Shown here in pieces: positions 10,508-22,682 of a stretch of 64,000 bases of DNA (position 1 is its first letter; the number at the start of each line of letters is the position of its first letter). The position numbers were made by a program, and so were the translations under genes. Where the stretch lies: contig CP136063.1 of NCBI GenBank assembly GCA_032622095.1, positions 178,351,956 through 178,415,955 of the forward strand, read 5' to 3'. This DNA is from Siphonodentalium dalli. Its lineage: Eukaryota > Mollusca > Scaphopoda > Gadilida > Siphonodentaliidae. The notes below the pieces were generated by a model that had not been told where the DNA came from, ran no database searches, and was given only the letters and a program-made list of their open reading frames with translations.

Positions 10508-11334
10508 ACTTAATTGACAACACTTCCTTTACAGAAATTGTGTATATATATACAATATCTTTTACAAAATCTATTAAAACCAAACCAAAAAAATCACAAA
10601 AACCAAAAAAAAATTTACTGTATATATACATACATTCACATATACCATTGTCTACCATCGTTCATATTTATATCAACCAATAAACTACAACAAGAACATG
10701 ATTTCACTTACGCCCGCGCCCTGGGAACCCACACAAATTGGGGGGAAAACGCAATCATTTCTATAACAGGCACTACCCGCCACCCGTATAATTACAATTC
10801 ACTTTCAGAAGCTAGCGCTCATGCCATATACATTCCACTCACCTAACAACACCAACCAAGCGGGATCCGGCTTGAAAAACGACCCAGCACTAGCTTGGGG
10901 TGGGGTGCAGGAACTACAGACCCACAAGTGGTCATAGCTCTCAACGAGTTAGGAACGGCATATACCAAAATATGCTCGTCCCGCTTGCCGCTCTGACATT
11001 TCTTCGGGAGCAGGACGGCTCTCGGCTCAAGAACACTCGGACATGTACTAAATGTATACATAATTATAACAAAATAAAGAAATTACCAAAAAAATATAAA
11101 ACCAAAAAAAAAATCTATTGAATGTAATCATATATATCTCTGTACAAAACCATTCACATATATCGTCAACTATTAAAGTCTATCTTGTACATTATTGTTT
11201 TTGGAAGGTGGGTTGGGGTGGCTATCCCCGGGATTGTCGGAAGGACCGATTGGTCCTCCCCTTAACCCCTCATGTTTTTTGCCTTTATTGAGAACACATA
11301 AGAAAATAAATTAAAAAAAGAAGCAATTTTTGGT
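10508..11334. other. Repeat-derived sequence, no intact gene
   Basis: Contains several A-rich stretches (10,560-10,615; 11,080-11,120) like old retroelement tails, and a GC-richer block at 10,840-11,060. On the minus strand this lies downstream of the ORF1-like frame and may be the remnant of the same element. A 17-base motif, TTCACTTACGCCCG[CT]GC, occurs at about 10,703 and again at about 12,503. Confidence 0.4.
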
Positions 11335-12275
11335 CTATCTTTTTCTTTTGGTCTTTTTCTTTTTGGGCCTCTTCGCTGGCGGTGGTGCAGACGAAGAGGC
11401 ATCCGAGGGAGAGGCGTAGCTCGAGCTACTGGTGTCGGTCTTCTTGGCTGGCTTCTCCCTCCGGAACTGGATGTCCCCATCCACTAACCGGTATTCTAGG
11501 TTAGATGGGTCACCAGCGTCTGCTGCTGTGTAGATTTCATCTTTTTCCAACAGTGCGCAGTCAGCCTTGGTCATGATGTATTTCTGTTGTTTGGCTGCCG
11601 CAGCGTGTACTTGGCTTTCCAAGGCTTCGTGTTTCAGCAGAATGAGTTCTTCTTTGTCTTCTTCGGTGTTGTTGTTGTTGTTGTTGCCAGTGGTAGAGCT
11701 GGGAGACACCGGGATGAGATGGAACTCCGGTGTCCGTGGTGGCAAGCTGTCCAACTCTATCTCGAAGCTGGCGGCAGGAACAGCAGGGGTGGTTTCCTTT
11801 CTCCACTCCTTTCTCCACTCGCCTCGACGACGACAGCAGGGACCTCCGGCAGATCAACGGAGTCCCTGCTAGCTGGTGCGATGTCGCCTGTCTCCATGCA
11901 GGTCGGGTCGTCTTGGCGTCTCTCAGACAACCTGCCGGCTGTGACACTGGACGTCGGCTGAACCACACAGGGAGGGGTGACTGTCAGATCAACAGTCACC
12001 CCCTTCTTCTTCTTCCATTTCGCCCGTCTGGCGGCGTCCCTTCTTTTTCTGGTAGGCGTCTTCTTCTTGGGAGGCCCCTTCCCACTCTTCATGGAACAGG
12101 AGGCAGTCTTGGAGTTGGTGTCCCGGGCCTGTGATCTCTGGATGCCAGCATCTTCAGTCCGGAACTCCAGGCAAAGATTCAGGTATCCCCTGCTAGACTG
12201 GAGACTCCAGTTAGCAATGTCCAATACCCGATTCCTTTGCACTGCGGCCAACACAGCTTCAGGGATTAAATCCAT
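11335..12275 (-). pseudogene. Retrotransposon ORF1-like protein with one frameshift
   Basis: The minus-strand reading starts at ATG 12275-12273 (MDLIPEAVLAAV...). It runs through a basic block PKKKTPTRKRRDAARRAKWK (about residues 67-86) and stops in that frame at 11757-11759. The adjacent frame continues without an ATG through FEIELDSLPPRTPEF to a strongly basic end KRPKKKKTKRKR at 11335. The likely slip is in the GGAGAAAGGAGTGGAGAAAGG tandem at about 11,800-11,820. Basic (R/K)RRD-type blocks following a short N-terminal domain are common in uncharacterised retroelement ORF1 proteins of molluscs, amphioxus and corals, where nucleic-acid binding is presumed. This assignment is by resemblance only. 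A host nuclear protein is the alternative. Confidence 0.5.
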
Positions 12276-12344
12276 AAGCCTAATCCAAAACCGTCTCACT
12301 GGCGTTAAGCACGGGGGCAGCTGCACCCGGAGGCGCGGCCACAC

Positions 12345-13797
12345 GAGTCACCCGTGATCAACGCTCTGACAAAAGAGGAACTAATAAGGTCGAAGCAATC
12401 ACGACCGTTTCGCTCCACTCCCTGCCAGAGTTGTACATTATCAATAAGATTTACCTCATTTATCGAAACCCACATAACTCTGCACATAAAATTGTCAGAG
12501 TCTTCACTTACGCCCGTGCTATGGGATGTAGGGCTGTCCATACAGAAACAACGAAATAACCAAAACATACTGTCTCTGCGCATTTGGCTATAGCAGAATC
12601 GCGGTATGATGGCGCATTGAATCACATTGAATCACACGCTCTGCCTTGCGGTTGTTTTTTTAAATAACTAACAAACTAACACTATTTTAAATTATAACAC
12701 GGGCCCCGTTCCTTTTTCAGCGCACCATATGACACGCTCAGCTCAACCATACATTAAAGGAACCCACCGGGACACCCCTCACACCCCATATTAAAGCTCG
12801 TGGGCTCTTCCCCAAAGATAACATTAATTCAATTGTGTTCGCTTTTGCCGTGTTCAGACATGACGATTTTCTGTGTGCTATATCTCCAACAACAACAAAC
12901 CGTGGGGTGAAGGAGAAGATCACTCGATCTTTTCGACCATCCCGGGCGCTTCGCGCCCATCTACTCACTCACTGAAAGCACTGTTGAGTCGGATAGCAGT
13001 TTCGTATGTACTCCATGAGGTAATTATATTTCGCGCTGAATGGAATGGGACGTGGAACAACAAACCTCTGGACGGGATTTGGAATAGCGTGGTACCGGCG
13101 AATTATCGAAGAATATCACATGCAGAGGGCTCGTTGTGGTGTCAAACGAAAGCTAGATATTCACACCAACCAAATTTATCAACGCACTAACCAGATAAAG
13201 GTCAAGTTCGAATTGCATTAAAGTACTTGCAAGTTTGATGGATATATTAAGGCTATGAGGTGATGTAAACGATTCATGCACAAAACACCAAGACACGATA
13301 GGTCTATATATAGACTTTAAATTTTCACGACATAATTTACTAACCATCAGGAAGATTATGTTAAAATTGTGTAGCTGTTTGTATGTGCTATGGTGGATGT
13401 GAACAATCCTTGCGCTATATCTAAAAAAAAAACGATATTGACAGTTCATATTTTCATAATGCATGGGGTTTAGTACGCGTACAAACTATGCTTATTTATG
13501 TCAACAATAGCGCAGGACATTTCTGACGTTTGGTTGCTTGACAGGATCTCGAGGGCGTCGAAATTTGAACATTAAACTCGGCCAATGACATTGCAGCCAA
13601 GTTCATTTCGACCAAGAAAAGGCAGCTCCATTCTCAAGTCCATGGTACATAATTTATAACGACCCGGACGCCTAGCTCCGGTTTGTTTATAAGTAACGGA
13701 CGTATAAATGTATTGTGTGCGAATATTTTGACCGAGACCACCTTTTCGTGTTGGCGATTAACACCTGTCTGCAACGTAACTATCACAAGTATAACGT
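12345..13797. other. Non-coding stretch, nothing recognised
   Basis: No gene or tandem array seen. The part around 12,730-13,150 is less AT-rich and unique-looking, but no splice-bounded exon of a known family could be identified. Confidence 0.4.
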
Positions 13798-13850
13798 ACT
13801 CAGAGTCGTTATCTTGTGGGAATCCGGATTCAGAATCTGGATTCAGATTA
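13798..13850 (+). repeat. Dispersed repeat, + copy (inverted partner at 15,785-15,845)
   Basis: Reads CAGAGTCGTTATCTTGTGGG then AATCCGGATTCAGAATC. The reverse complement of 15,785-15,845 reads CAGAGTAGTTATCTCGTGGG and the same AATCCGGATTCAGAATC. The pair is separated by about 1.9 kb in opposite orientation and could be the ends of one element or two solo copies. GGATTC/GAATCC is reiterated further right (to about 13,975). Confidence 0.6.
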
Positions 13851-15784
13851 CAGATTAGACCCCGTACGACTTGGTTCGGTAAACGAACAGACCAGAAATT
13901 GGCAGAATCAGTAAACGAACAGACCGTAATCTCAATCTCGTGGTATTCCAGATTCGGATTCGGATTCCGATTACGGACTCAAATGTTCGTAATGTAAACA
14001 AACCGAGATTTCGCCACCTCGGAGTTTAAAAACACAATAAAACATAAGAATCCGTCTCTTGTGTACAAATTATTGCAGAATATAAACGATCTATATCAAA
14101 GAATTTTAAATGCGGAGACAAATTTGTTTGATCGAATGTAAACTGGGAGAATATTACTGAAATTAGCCAAATAATAACGCTATTGATAGTAACGCTGGGG
14201 GAGCACTTCGGTTGCTGGCGAAGCAAATCATTGTCGATTTTATTGCCACTTTCAAATGTCCATTTCATAATTCCATCCATAAAATACAGCCCGAACGCAT
14301 GTCGATTTCGAATTCGGCGAATACGTCACAATTGACCGAATTCATGTGAACCTGCATGGCTATGTCTTCTGCTGTGTTCGTTATTATAATGTTTCTTCTT
14401 ATTCAAGAAATGGTAGGATTATATGATATCGATGGATTATCAGATACACGTGTGTACTATCTAGTCTTATAGCAATTTCATGTTTAAAATGTTTTGTTTC
14501 GTTAAATGCAGTCGTTTTGCACAATAGTCTCTGTAAAGACAACAAACACAGGCATTTTTGGCCAACGTGCTGTACATTAATTGGAAAATAAAGCTTTGCT
14601 CATGAAGCTAATGTTGTGGTCTTGTGATCGCATGTGAACTGCATCTCCCAGTCGCACAAACAAAAATGTAAAGCTTATTCTAGGATCTCAGGACTAAAAA
14701 GTGGAAATGCCAGTCAATTTATTGATTAAGTACCCACACGTACATGTTCTAGGGACGTGGCTAGAGGTTTCCTCAAATTTCCGGCCAACTGCACCCCCCC
14801 CATTGAACCAAACCTCAATCTCACAGGTTCGCATCCATTTGCACCCCTTGGAAATAGCCAACCTGACACACACTAAGATTGGACAATTACCAACTTTTAC
14901 TGGTTGAAAAATCAAACAATGAGAACAATTCCAACCTATATATGCTGTCAAATTAATGTCCAACTAATGGTGTGTCATGCATGAAATTTCCAACTGCTGG
15001 AAATGTACCAAAGTTTAGTTTAAACATATTTATTTAAAATATTTGTCAAATTTAGATAACACATGCTATATAACGCATACATTTGTTTATACACATAATG
15101 GGATTGGAGGACAAGTGCTGACTCACTGAATGGTACCCCCTCTCCCATATGTTATTACACTGAAATTAATAAGTAATGACAAAGCAACATGACTACCAAA
15201 ACAAGTTGAACATATAAACAGATCACCGGTCACCCCCTCTCCAGAGTTAGTCATAAGTTTGTATATGCATTTATTTAAAATCGTTTGTAGCGTTTGCTGG
15301 TTGTACGTATCATTATTTGGAACAGTTAGTCAAAAGAATCCTGATTTTTCCTCACGTATGAATGACTGCACAGCTAAGCACATTGTACCAAAGTTCGGGG
15401 GGGGGGGGGGGGTCGAGACACCAACCAACCCCTGTCGTCACGTCCCTGTGCAACTGACAAGTTTCGTGTGTTCTTCACAACATCTTCGGAATTTGATTCA
15501 AGAGGCCTAGAGCTGTTAGAATTAAATTCTTGCCCTCATCAATAAACACACGTTAACTTGAAAAAAAGATGCGATTAAGTCCAATTGGCAGCAAATTATG
15601 TGCCGTGTATATACGCATAGAAGAATAGCATGTGACTTTCACAACAAACGTGAACTTTATAAATATAAGATACAAATGATACTTGTGTCAAATACATGAG
15701 CCATGTTTGACGCTGGGAGAACATTAAACATAGTTTCGGAGACCACGTGGATTTCAAAATCTGACCTAGAATCTGGAATTAGCC
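13851..15784. other. Non-coding stretch with one poly-G run
   Basis: No gene signature. A run of 16 G (15397-15412) is present, and similar long G or C runs recur at 16399-16412, 17167-17180, 39212-39233 and 45593-45607. Confidence 0.45.
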
Positions 15785-15845
15785 CCGCCCCCATAATCGG
15801 CTTTGGATTCTGAATCCGGATTCCCACGAGATAACTACTCTGGGG
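15785..15845 (-). repeat. Dispersed repeat, - copy (partner at 13,798-13,850)
   Basis: Reverse complement of the block described at 13,798-13,850, with a longer GC-rich extension (GGGGGCGGGGCTAATTCC in the complement). Confidence 0.6.
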
Positions 15846-16201
15846 ACAACTTATCTCCAATTTCATGCAAAAGAATGGGTAAACATTGCATCTTCGATTT
15901 CGTATTGTTTTGATGAAAAAGAATATTAAATGGCTTGATAACATATTTTAAACGACAAATAAATTCAAATTAGCATTTATTGGAGTACGAACGTCGGAGT
16001 GTTCCTCTATCGCATTGCGATAATCGCCAACCACTTTTTCGAGCGAAACATCACGTGACTTCCGGTAGTGGTTTCACAAAAGCGTGAACACATCAATGGG
16101 CCAAGATTAACATATCAAAATGAACAATCGAAGTATTAATTTATTTATAGACAAGTATTATCAATAAAAAGTTTCATATTAGATCAATTTCGTTTGTTAG
16201 C

Positions 16202-18393
16202 TTAACTCATTCAGTGCCGGCGACGTATATATACGTCGCCCGAAAAGCGCCAACCATTTGCCGGCGACGTATATATACGTCGCCCAGAACATCTCGCTTA
16301 AAACATGCTCTACAGGGCGAAAAACTCACAATTTCATTATTGGTGTACATGTTTAAAACACTGTGGATTACAAGTCACATCTTGAGAGAATTTTCATCGG
16401 GGGGGGGGGGGGTGAGTGGCGGCTGGTGTGTTTATAAGCGCATGCGTAGATCCAATGTGTAAACCATGGCGTAGCCGAAGATATCTCCGTTCAAACGACC
16501 TATCGGGCAGCTCCGTACGTTGAGGCATTCGGGAGATAGAGCCGCCTGAATATAAGTGGTGAAAAATTGTGTGTTCTGTGGGCGTGACTAAAGTCTTGCA
16601 GAGTTCAAACTCTCTAAGAGGTCAACGTATACAGCGTCCAGATATGTTAATTGGAGACCGATTTTGATTGCGTAAAAGGCGATTACTATCAAGTCGGGCA
16701 TGCCCTAATCCATAGAACACTTGGTTTATCGCCAAACGATCGAGGAACACCGATTTGATCAACGCGCACATTACGTCAATCAAAATATGTACCTTAAGGG
16801 GTTCGCCAAATTACAATGATAAATTACTACAGGAAACATTGTCAATATAATGCTCTTACATGTTTTAAGATATCGAACGGACATTTGGTAGTGAGGGGTT
16901 TTTCGATGTGCTGAATTCGATTGAATTGTCACCGAGTTACTCTGATTGCCCAAATTTGTGTCATTGACGACATACATGTAGCTACGTGTACCGCATGAAC
17001 GGGGAACTATAGTATACGCCGCACAGCGAAAGTACGATTGTTGTAGGCCTTTAGAACGGACACAATTGATTTTCAAATTGTTTTCAGCTTTGCCATTTGC
17101 TTTTCTAGGAAATCGGTTATTGTAAACGTCATCCCATTTAGAAAATTCGTTAGGTCTCACTAATCACCCCCCCCCCCCCCAATTCCGATCTTTGCCATAA
17201 CATAATGCTATCTTATTCCACCATCAAAATTAATGCCTAAAACTACACAGAATATATTAGTTAGATGGCCACATAAAACAACACATTTGCAATTTCATAC
17301 AATCGGTGTTAATTTGAAGTATTCGTTGCCATGGCAACGTGAAAGTTTGGAGCTGTGATGAACCTGTATTACCGGAATTGGACTTTTAAAGAACTTCTTG
17401 AGTAGGGCCTATACCAGTCTGAGTAAACTCATACCTAAATATTCATTACAACATTGAATATAAGGTCTGACGGATAACATCGCTATCTCATTTCCAAGTC
17501 CTCGGGATTCCGTAATCTGATTGATTGCGTAAATTATTTTCCGTTCAATGAAACCGTATGGGTTAATAAACAAGTGTTAGTGGGCGGAGAATCCCATAAT
17601 GTCACCTCTAAATATAGTAACAGAGCGGAATTTCTCCGATCGAAAGCGATGCTTGCAAATACAACAGAGACAGAAACAATGGCTTCGAAATTATATATTT
17701 GGTACGATTCGGATTAATTTGAAGGATGTGCTAGACCTGATAGATAGGCCTGCGCATGGTACCAACTTGGCCTCCCATAAATATAAATAGAACTCACTCA
17801 TGTCCGTGTATTTGATTTACTTTATTGTACCATGGTTTGCAAATCAAATTATTTGTCGTAAAAAAGTCATCTGAAAGTTAACACCGAGGAAATGACTTAA
17901 TTTTATGCTTTTAAATAGTTCTAAAGCATCATTTTTGATGACGACCTTATTTTTTGCTCTCGGATGCAGCTTTCCGTTTGATGCAGCGAGTTCATCTCCC
18001 GAAAAAGAATAGTCGCACACACGACAAATATTATCTGCTGTAAGTTTATGTCGCGACACATGCCATTGCTATTGCGAAGCACAACAAATAACACGTGGGG
18101 ACACCTGTCAATCATCGATGTATTTTTTAAAATCCGTGACGTCATTTTGGTGAAGCTCTTCGCTGAATAGAAATGGTTTTGGCGACATAAGCTCCAGACT
18201 CTATATTTCAAATATAGAGTCGACGTTCACCCAGACTGGGCCTATACTATCAATGTTTGCTGTCAATTCAATTCTTTCCAATATTGAATAATCAAAGTAA
18301 ATATCTAGTTAGTGTAAATAATAGCTTTTCCCCCAGGAAACATGGCACTCAGCCATCCGTTTCCTCCAGGAAACCTGGCATTGAATGAGTTAA
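16202..18393. mobile_element. TTAA-flanked (piggyBac-type) element or paired ends
   Basis: The left end at 16202 reads TTAACTCATTCAGTGCC; the reverse complement of the right end at 18393 reads TTAACTCATTCAATGCC. TTAA target sites with about 13-bp terminal repeats are the hallmark of the piggyBac superfamily. Each end is followed by two subterminal hairpins: on the left GGCGACGTATATATACGTCG twice (16218 and 16262 regions), on the right two GTTTCCTGGAGGAAAC-like palindromes. No transposase could be recognised inside, so it would be non-autonomous. A short minus-strand frame at 17844-18059 has a CRVC pair but nothing diagnostic. The two ends could also belong to two solo MITEs, since their hairpin sequences differ. 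Confidence 0.5.
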
Positions 18394-18848
18394 GGCTTAC
18401 AGTTTTTGGGAAATCAAATGGTCATATAACTCCGGATTGAGTTGGAAATTGTCAATTCCGTAAAAAGATATCGTATCTGTGTCCTGTGTACTTCAATTTT
18501 GACACTAATTTCACAGCATATAAATCAATTTGAAATTTTCAGTAGAAATGCCTCCTTAATAGTGGAGTCGCTTAACGAAAAATCGTTCACTTTTGGATAA
18601 AAGCATGAAACTGTCAGGGTTGGTTGGGTGTGTGGTCCTCATCAACCAGTTAGCTGGTTCCAGGTTTCTGGTGACCCCTTGACCTTCAAATTGACCTTGA
18701 CATTTCGAAAATTTGAGATTTAGGGGTATCTATTTTGTATCGAATATAATGGCTACATTAAAGGACATATAGACATTGGAGATTGTCGAAGTGATACCAT
18801 GGATGTCCGCCTTTGTATCCACATTCAATTTGTCTATGATAATCCAAA

Positions 18849-19666
18849 ATTGCCGCCATAATGGACGCCAAAATTACAAAATTTGACGTTTTTTCACTAA
18901 TATCTTTCAAATCAGTACCTGATTTTTGGAACTGTTTGAGAATTACAACTTTATTTTGTATTGGTCATGTTAACTGAACATTGGAGCAATGATATATGCC
19001 ATTCGTGTGGTCACTGCCAACTCCGATCCCTTAAAAATTCGATTTTACAGAAAGCGGTATAAAAATTCACAAAAAGTCACCATTGGGATTCTAGTCATAT
19101 TTCGTCAAGAAATGGGAAGAACTGAGCAATCTAAGTGACAAATTCCATTTCTTATGAATATTCCAACTCAATTGTACACAAATTGTCAATTTGGCTCAAA
19201 ATGGCTGCCAAAATGGCTGGCTCAAAATGGGGAAAATGTAAATATTGCCCCAGCAAGTCATACAACCAGTTGTGGTTGATGAAAAATGACTATTCTGTCT
19301 TATAGATATTGAATACTACCATTGCTGATGCACCTTGGTTAATTGTTACTATTTTAAACACTGACATTACCAGAATTATAGGATTTTTCTATCACAAACT
19401 TGACATCAAAATCGGCAAAAATTCAACTTTCAGGTAAAGACAATTTTCTCAAGTAAAATGGTATCGAAGATCTTGATCTGTCTTAAATGGGTCACAATTA
19501 TCTGTTTTTGGACAAAATTACTCATGATGGTTTGCAAAATGGCAACCAAATTTGGTAAAAAACAAATTGATTTTTCATATATATCCTGAATATTATTCTC
19601 TGGTGTTCCGAAAAGGTAGCAAATTGTGACTCACTTTGTATTAACCATGTTACTTATGAGGCATGA
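18849..19666 (-). repeat. Left arm of a large inverted repeat
   Basis: Its reverse complement aligns with 22,683-24,262. Matching blocks include GTCACAATTTGCTACCTTTT with CGGAACA, CAGAGAATAAT, GGATATATATGAAAAAT, CAAAATGGCTGCCAAAATGG-type text, TGAAATATGACTAGAAT/AAATCCCAATGGTGA and ACCGCTTTCTGTAAAATCGA. This arm holds a single copy of the unit that is tandemly repeated in the right arm, plus about 200 bases (19,340-19,540) absent from the right arm. Confidence 0.75.
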
Positions 19667-20311
19667 CAAATTAATTATAAACGATGCAGTACGGAATTTT
19701 GCCAAATTTTGGGATTCTGACCATGTTTTTTGTACGGAAATGGACAGCACTTTGAAACTGAACTGAAAGGGACATTATTATGAGGCTACGGCAATAAAAT
19801 TGTGGCTCATTGGCATCGAAATGACTAATGTCAGAAAAACCGTTTCCCCCATTGTGCATATAAACCACCATCAGGATGTAGAACTCTCTGACATTACCTC
19901 TATATAGATTAACATGTCCCTGAGTTATTGTGTAAAGCGATACCCACCCAAATTTACACATGTACAACCCAACCATGACCATACACTCGCTCCATATATA
20001 CATAAACACCACATAAATGAGCATGTAGGCACTCGTTTTTTACACACACACTTCATCCATGACCGTGCAGCCATATTTAGGTATAACCGTACACCGAGCA
20101 CTTGACAAAATAGCCACAAGTCACCATGCAGGTATACTTCTACACCTCACCACGACCGTATAATCACTCTATATTTTGCCCTACACCCCATTCATGATCA
20201 TACAGTCACTTCATGTATACATATTCGCCTCATCATTAGCCATACAATTATTCCATGTATATATATTTTCCACACCCATGGCCATGTAGTCACTCAAGCT
20301 ATACATATACA

Positions 20312-21077
20312 CAGGGTTGGCGCTGGACCAAAATTTTCTCTTGCCCAAAATTTTGCCAAATGAATTTTTTTTTTGCCAAATTAAATCGAAGGTCAAATTG
20401 GGGAAAAATAAGGAAAATTAGCGTTTTTATCTTTATTCATATAAAACGTAAACAGACACAAGTAAAATGACAACAAATCAATATTAAATGTTAATAGAAG
20501 ACACAATACATTTAAACAAGCATTTGTCAAATACTAGTTTATCACATAAACCTATAGTATGGTAATGCACATTAATATTAAACATGAACAATTCTACGAG
20601 ACTTAACATCAACCCACTTCAAAAATGCAGCAGCAAAATCAAACTCAGACACAGATGGTCCTTCGATATAAATTTTCATTAGAGCATTGAGATAACGAAC
20701 AGACAATCGATTGCGCGATTTTGTTTTAACAATGTTTTGAAAGGAGAAGGCTCGCTCGCAGTCGACTGTTGATACGGGAACACAGACTAGCCGTTCGGCA
20801 AACTGACCAACAATCGTGAACAGTTCCTTGTGTTTCATGGCTAGAAGTATTTTTATATATATCATTTATTAAAAAAATTATTTATTAATTTTGTTTTAAA
20901 CATTAACTATTTATCCTTGGCGATATATTCCCACTTTCGATGTTTCCGGACTAGATATTTCACATCACAGAATTGAAAACCCACTTGCCAAATATTTTGC
21001 CAACTGAGATTTTTTTTTTGCCAAATGAGATTTTTGTTTGCCATTGGCAAATTTGGCAAGCGGCAGCGCGAACCCTG
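20312..21077 (-). mobile_element. Small hAT-superfamily transposon inserted in the satellite
   Basis: Terminal repeats are CAGGGTTGGCGCTG on the left and, in complement, CAGGGTTCGCGCTG on the right. They are followed inwards by reiterated TTTGCCAAAT motifs on both sides. An 8-bp target duplication flanks them: CATATACA (20304-20311) and CATAAACA (21078-21085), 7 of 8 identical. These are hAT hallmarks. At 766 bp it is an internal-deletion derivative retaining only the transposase C-terminus. Confidence 0.88.
20578..20865 (-). pseudogene. hAT transposase, C-terminal dimerisation domain fragment
   Basis: The frame contains VPVSTVDCERAFSFQNIVKT, then SRNRLSVRYLNALMKI, then a short acidic and aromatic tail. 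That is the order of the hAT-C dimerisation domain (P.S....ER.FS ... R..L....L..L..I). The upstream DDE catalytic region and BED finger are missing. The piece VGFQFCDVKYLV on the minus strand near 20,960-20,990 may be a further remnant. Confidence 0.85.
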
Positions 21078-22682
21078 CATAAACACCACACCCATAACAA
21101 TAGAGTCACTCCAAATACACATATACGCATCACCAATGGCCACACAGACGTTCTATATATATATACCAATACCCCGCTCACACGACCATTCATACACACA
21201 GGCTTGCATATACACCTCACTCGTGACAATTCAGCCACTCGCTGTATACTCATAACCACATTCGTGGTCATATAGTCAATCATTGTTTACCAATTCACAT
21301 CACCATTGGCCATATGGTTATTCCATTTACATATATTGGCCACACCAATGGTCATATAGCCACTAAAGATATACATATGCACCCCACCCATGCCTATAAA
21401 GTCACTTCATGTATACATATACACTCACCAGTGGCCATGTAGCTTTCAAGTCATACCAATACCCAGCACATCACCTCACCATTGGTAATACGGTCACTCC
21501 CTGTATACACATGACCATATAGCCACTCAATATATACATATACACCCCACTCATGACCATAGAGTCACTCCAGTTGTGCGTATACACCTCACTAATTGCC
21601 ATACAATCCTTCACGACATACCAGTACCATGTACACCACCTCATCATCGGCCATATGGTATCTCCCTCATACCTATTTGCCACATACATGGCATATAGCC
21701 ACTCAAGATATACATATACACTCCACGCATGACCATAGAGTCATTCAATGTATACATATACACCTCAGCATTGAATGGATACACCAATACCACATGGCCA
21801 TTTGTATACTCCAGACTTGCATATACACCTCATGCATGACAATTCAGCCATTCGCTGTATACTCATACATCCGATCCATGATCATACAGCGACTCCCTCT
21901 ATACATATATATCCCCTAATGACAATACACCAACATCAAAGATGCACATACATACCATATACACCTAAGATCACAAAGCCACTTCAAATATACCAACACG
22001 CTCGCCAATGACCATCCATCTGTGCATGTGTGCATATATATTTTCAACAATCATGACCATACAACCGTTCCATGTACACCTATAATTATTATACCCATAA
22101 CCATACTACCACCCCTTATGTATACATACACCACACCCATTTCCATACAACCAACACATGTATACATATACATCCATCCATGACAATAAAGGCACCAAAT
22201 GTACACCTGTACATTCCACACATGATCATAAAGGCACTCCATATATACATTAACAACGCACGGATGAAGTGTGGCTACTCTTGTTATACCCATACACCAC
22301 TTCAGTGACTATACAGCCACTCCACGTATACCTATTCACCTCATGCATTAGCACTCCTTGTTTACCTGCATCTCACCATAAACACCACACCCATGGCCAT
22401 ACAGACACTCCTTGTATAACTAGTCACACCATTCGTGATTATATTTCATGTATACCTATTCACATCACCTGTGACCACAAAGTCACTCCCTGACTACCAT
22501 TTTTACAAACATCATGTATTAAGTTGATAAATTTTGATAAATTTTGACGCTAATTTGTGAGAGTAGCAACATAAATAAGTCCCGCTCATCTCAGTTTCGA
22601 AGTTCTGCATGCCAATTTCCCTTCAGAAACATGGCCTTAAACTCAAAAGAGGTATTTTAGGCAAAATTCCTACTTCATCCTT

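Larger units (their letters stand above)
19880..22500 (+). repeat. ~45-55-bp satellite array between the inverted arms
   Basis: A degenerate unit approximating CCATGACCATACAGTCACTC followed by CATGTATACATATACACCTC recurs dozens of times with an irregular period of about 45-55 bases. Monomers are highly diverged from each other, in contrast to the 42-bp array at the right end of the window. A hAT element interrupts the array at 20,312-21,077. The many short open frames here are consequences of the repeat. Confidence 0.8.

Noticed and set aside
17844-18059. Minus-strand CRVC-containing frame as a zinc-finger or RAG1-like fragment
   Set aside because: Only one Cys pair is visible and no second metal-binding pair or catalytic core accompanies it, so the assignment would be guesswork.
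20960-22300. Many 70-110-residue open frames rich in His, Thr and Tyr
   Set aside because: They translate the ~50-bp satellite in several frames and on both strands; the composition follows the CATACACC-type repeat.
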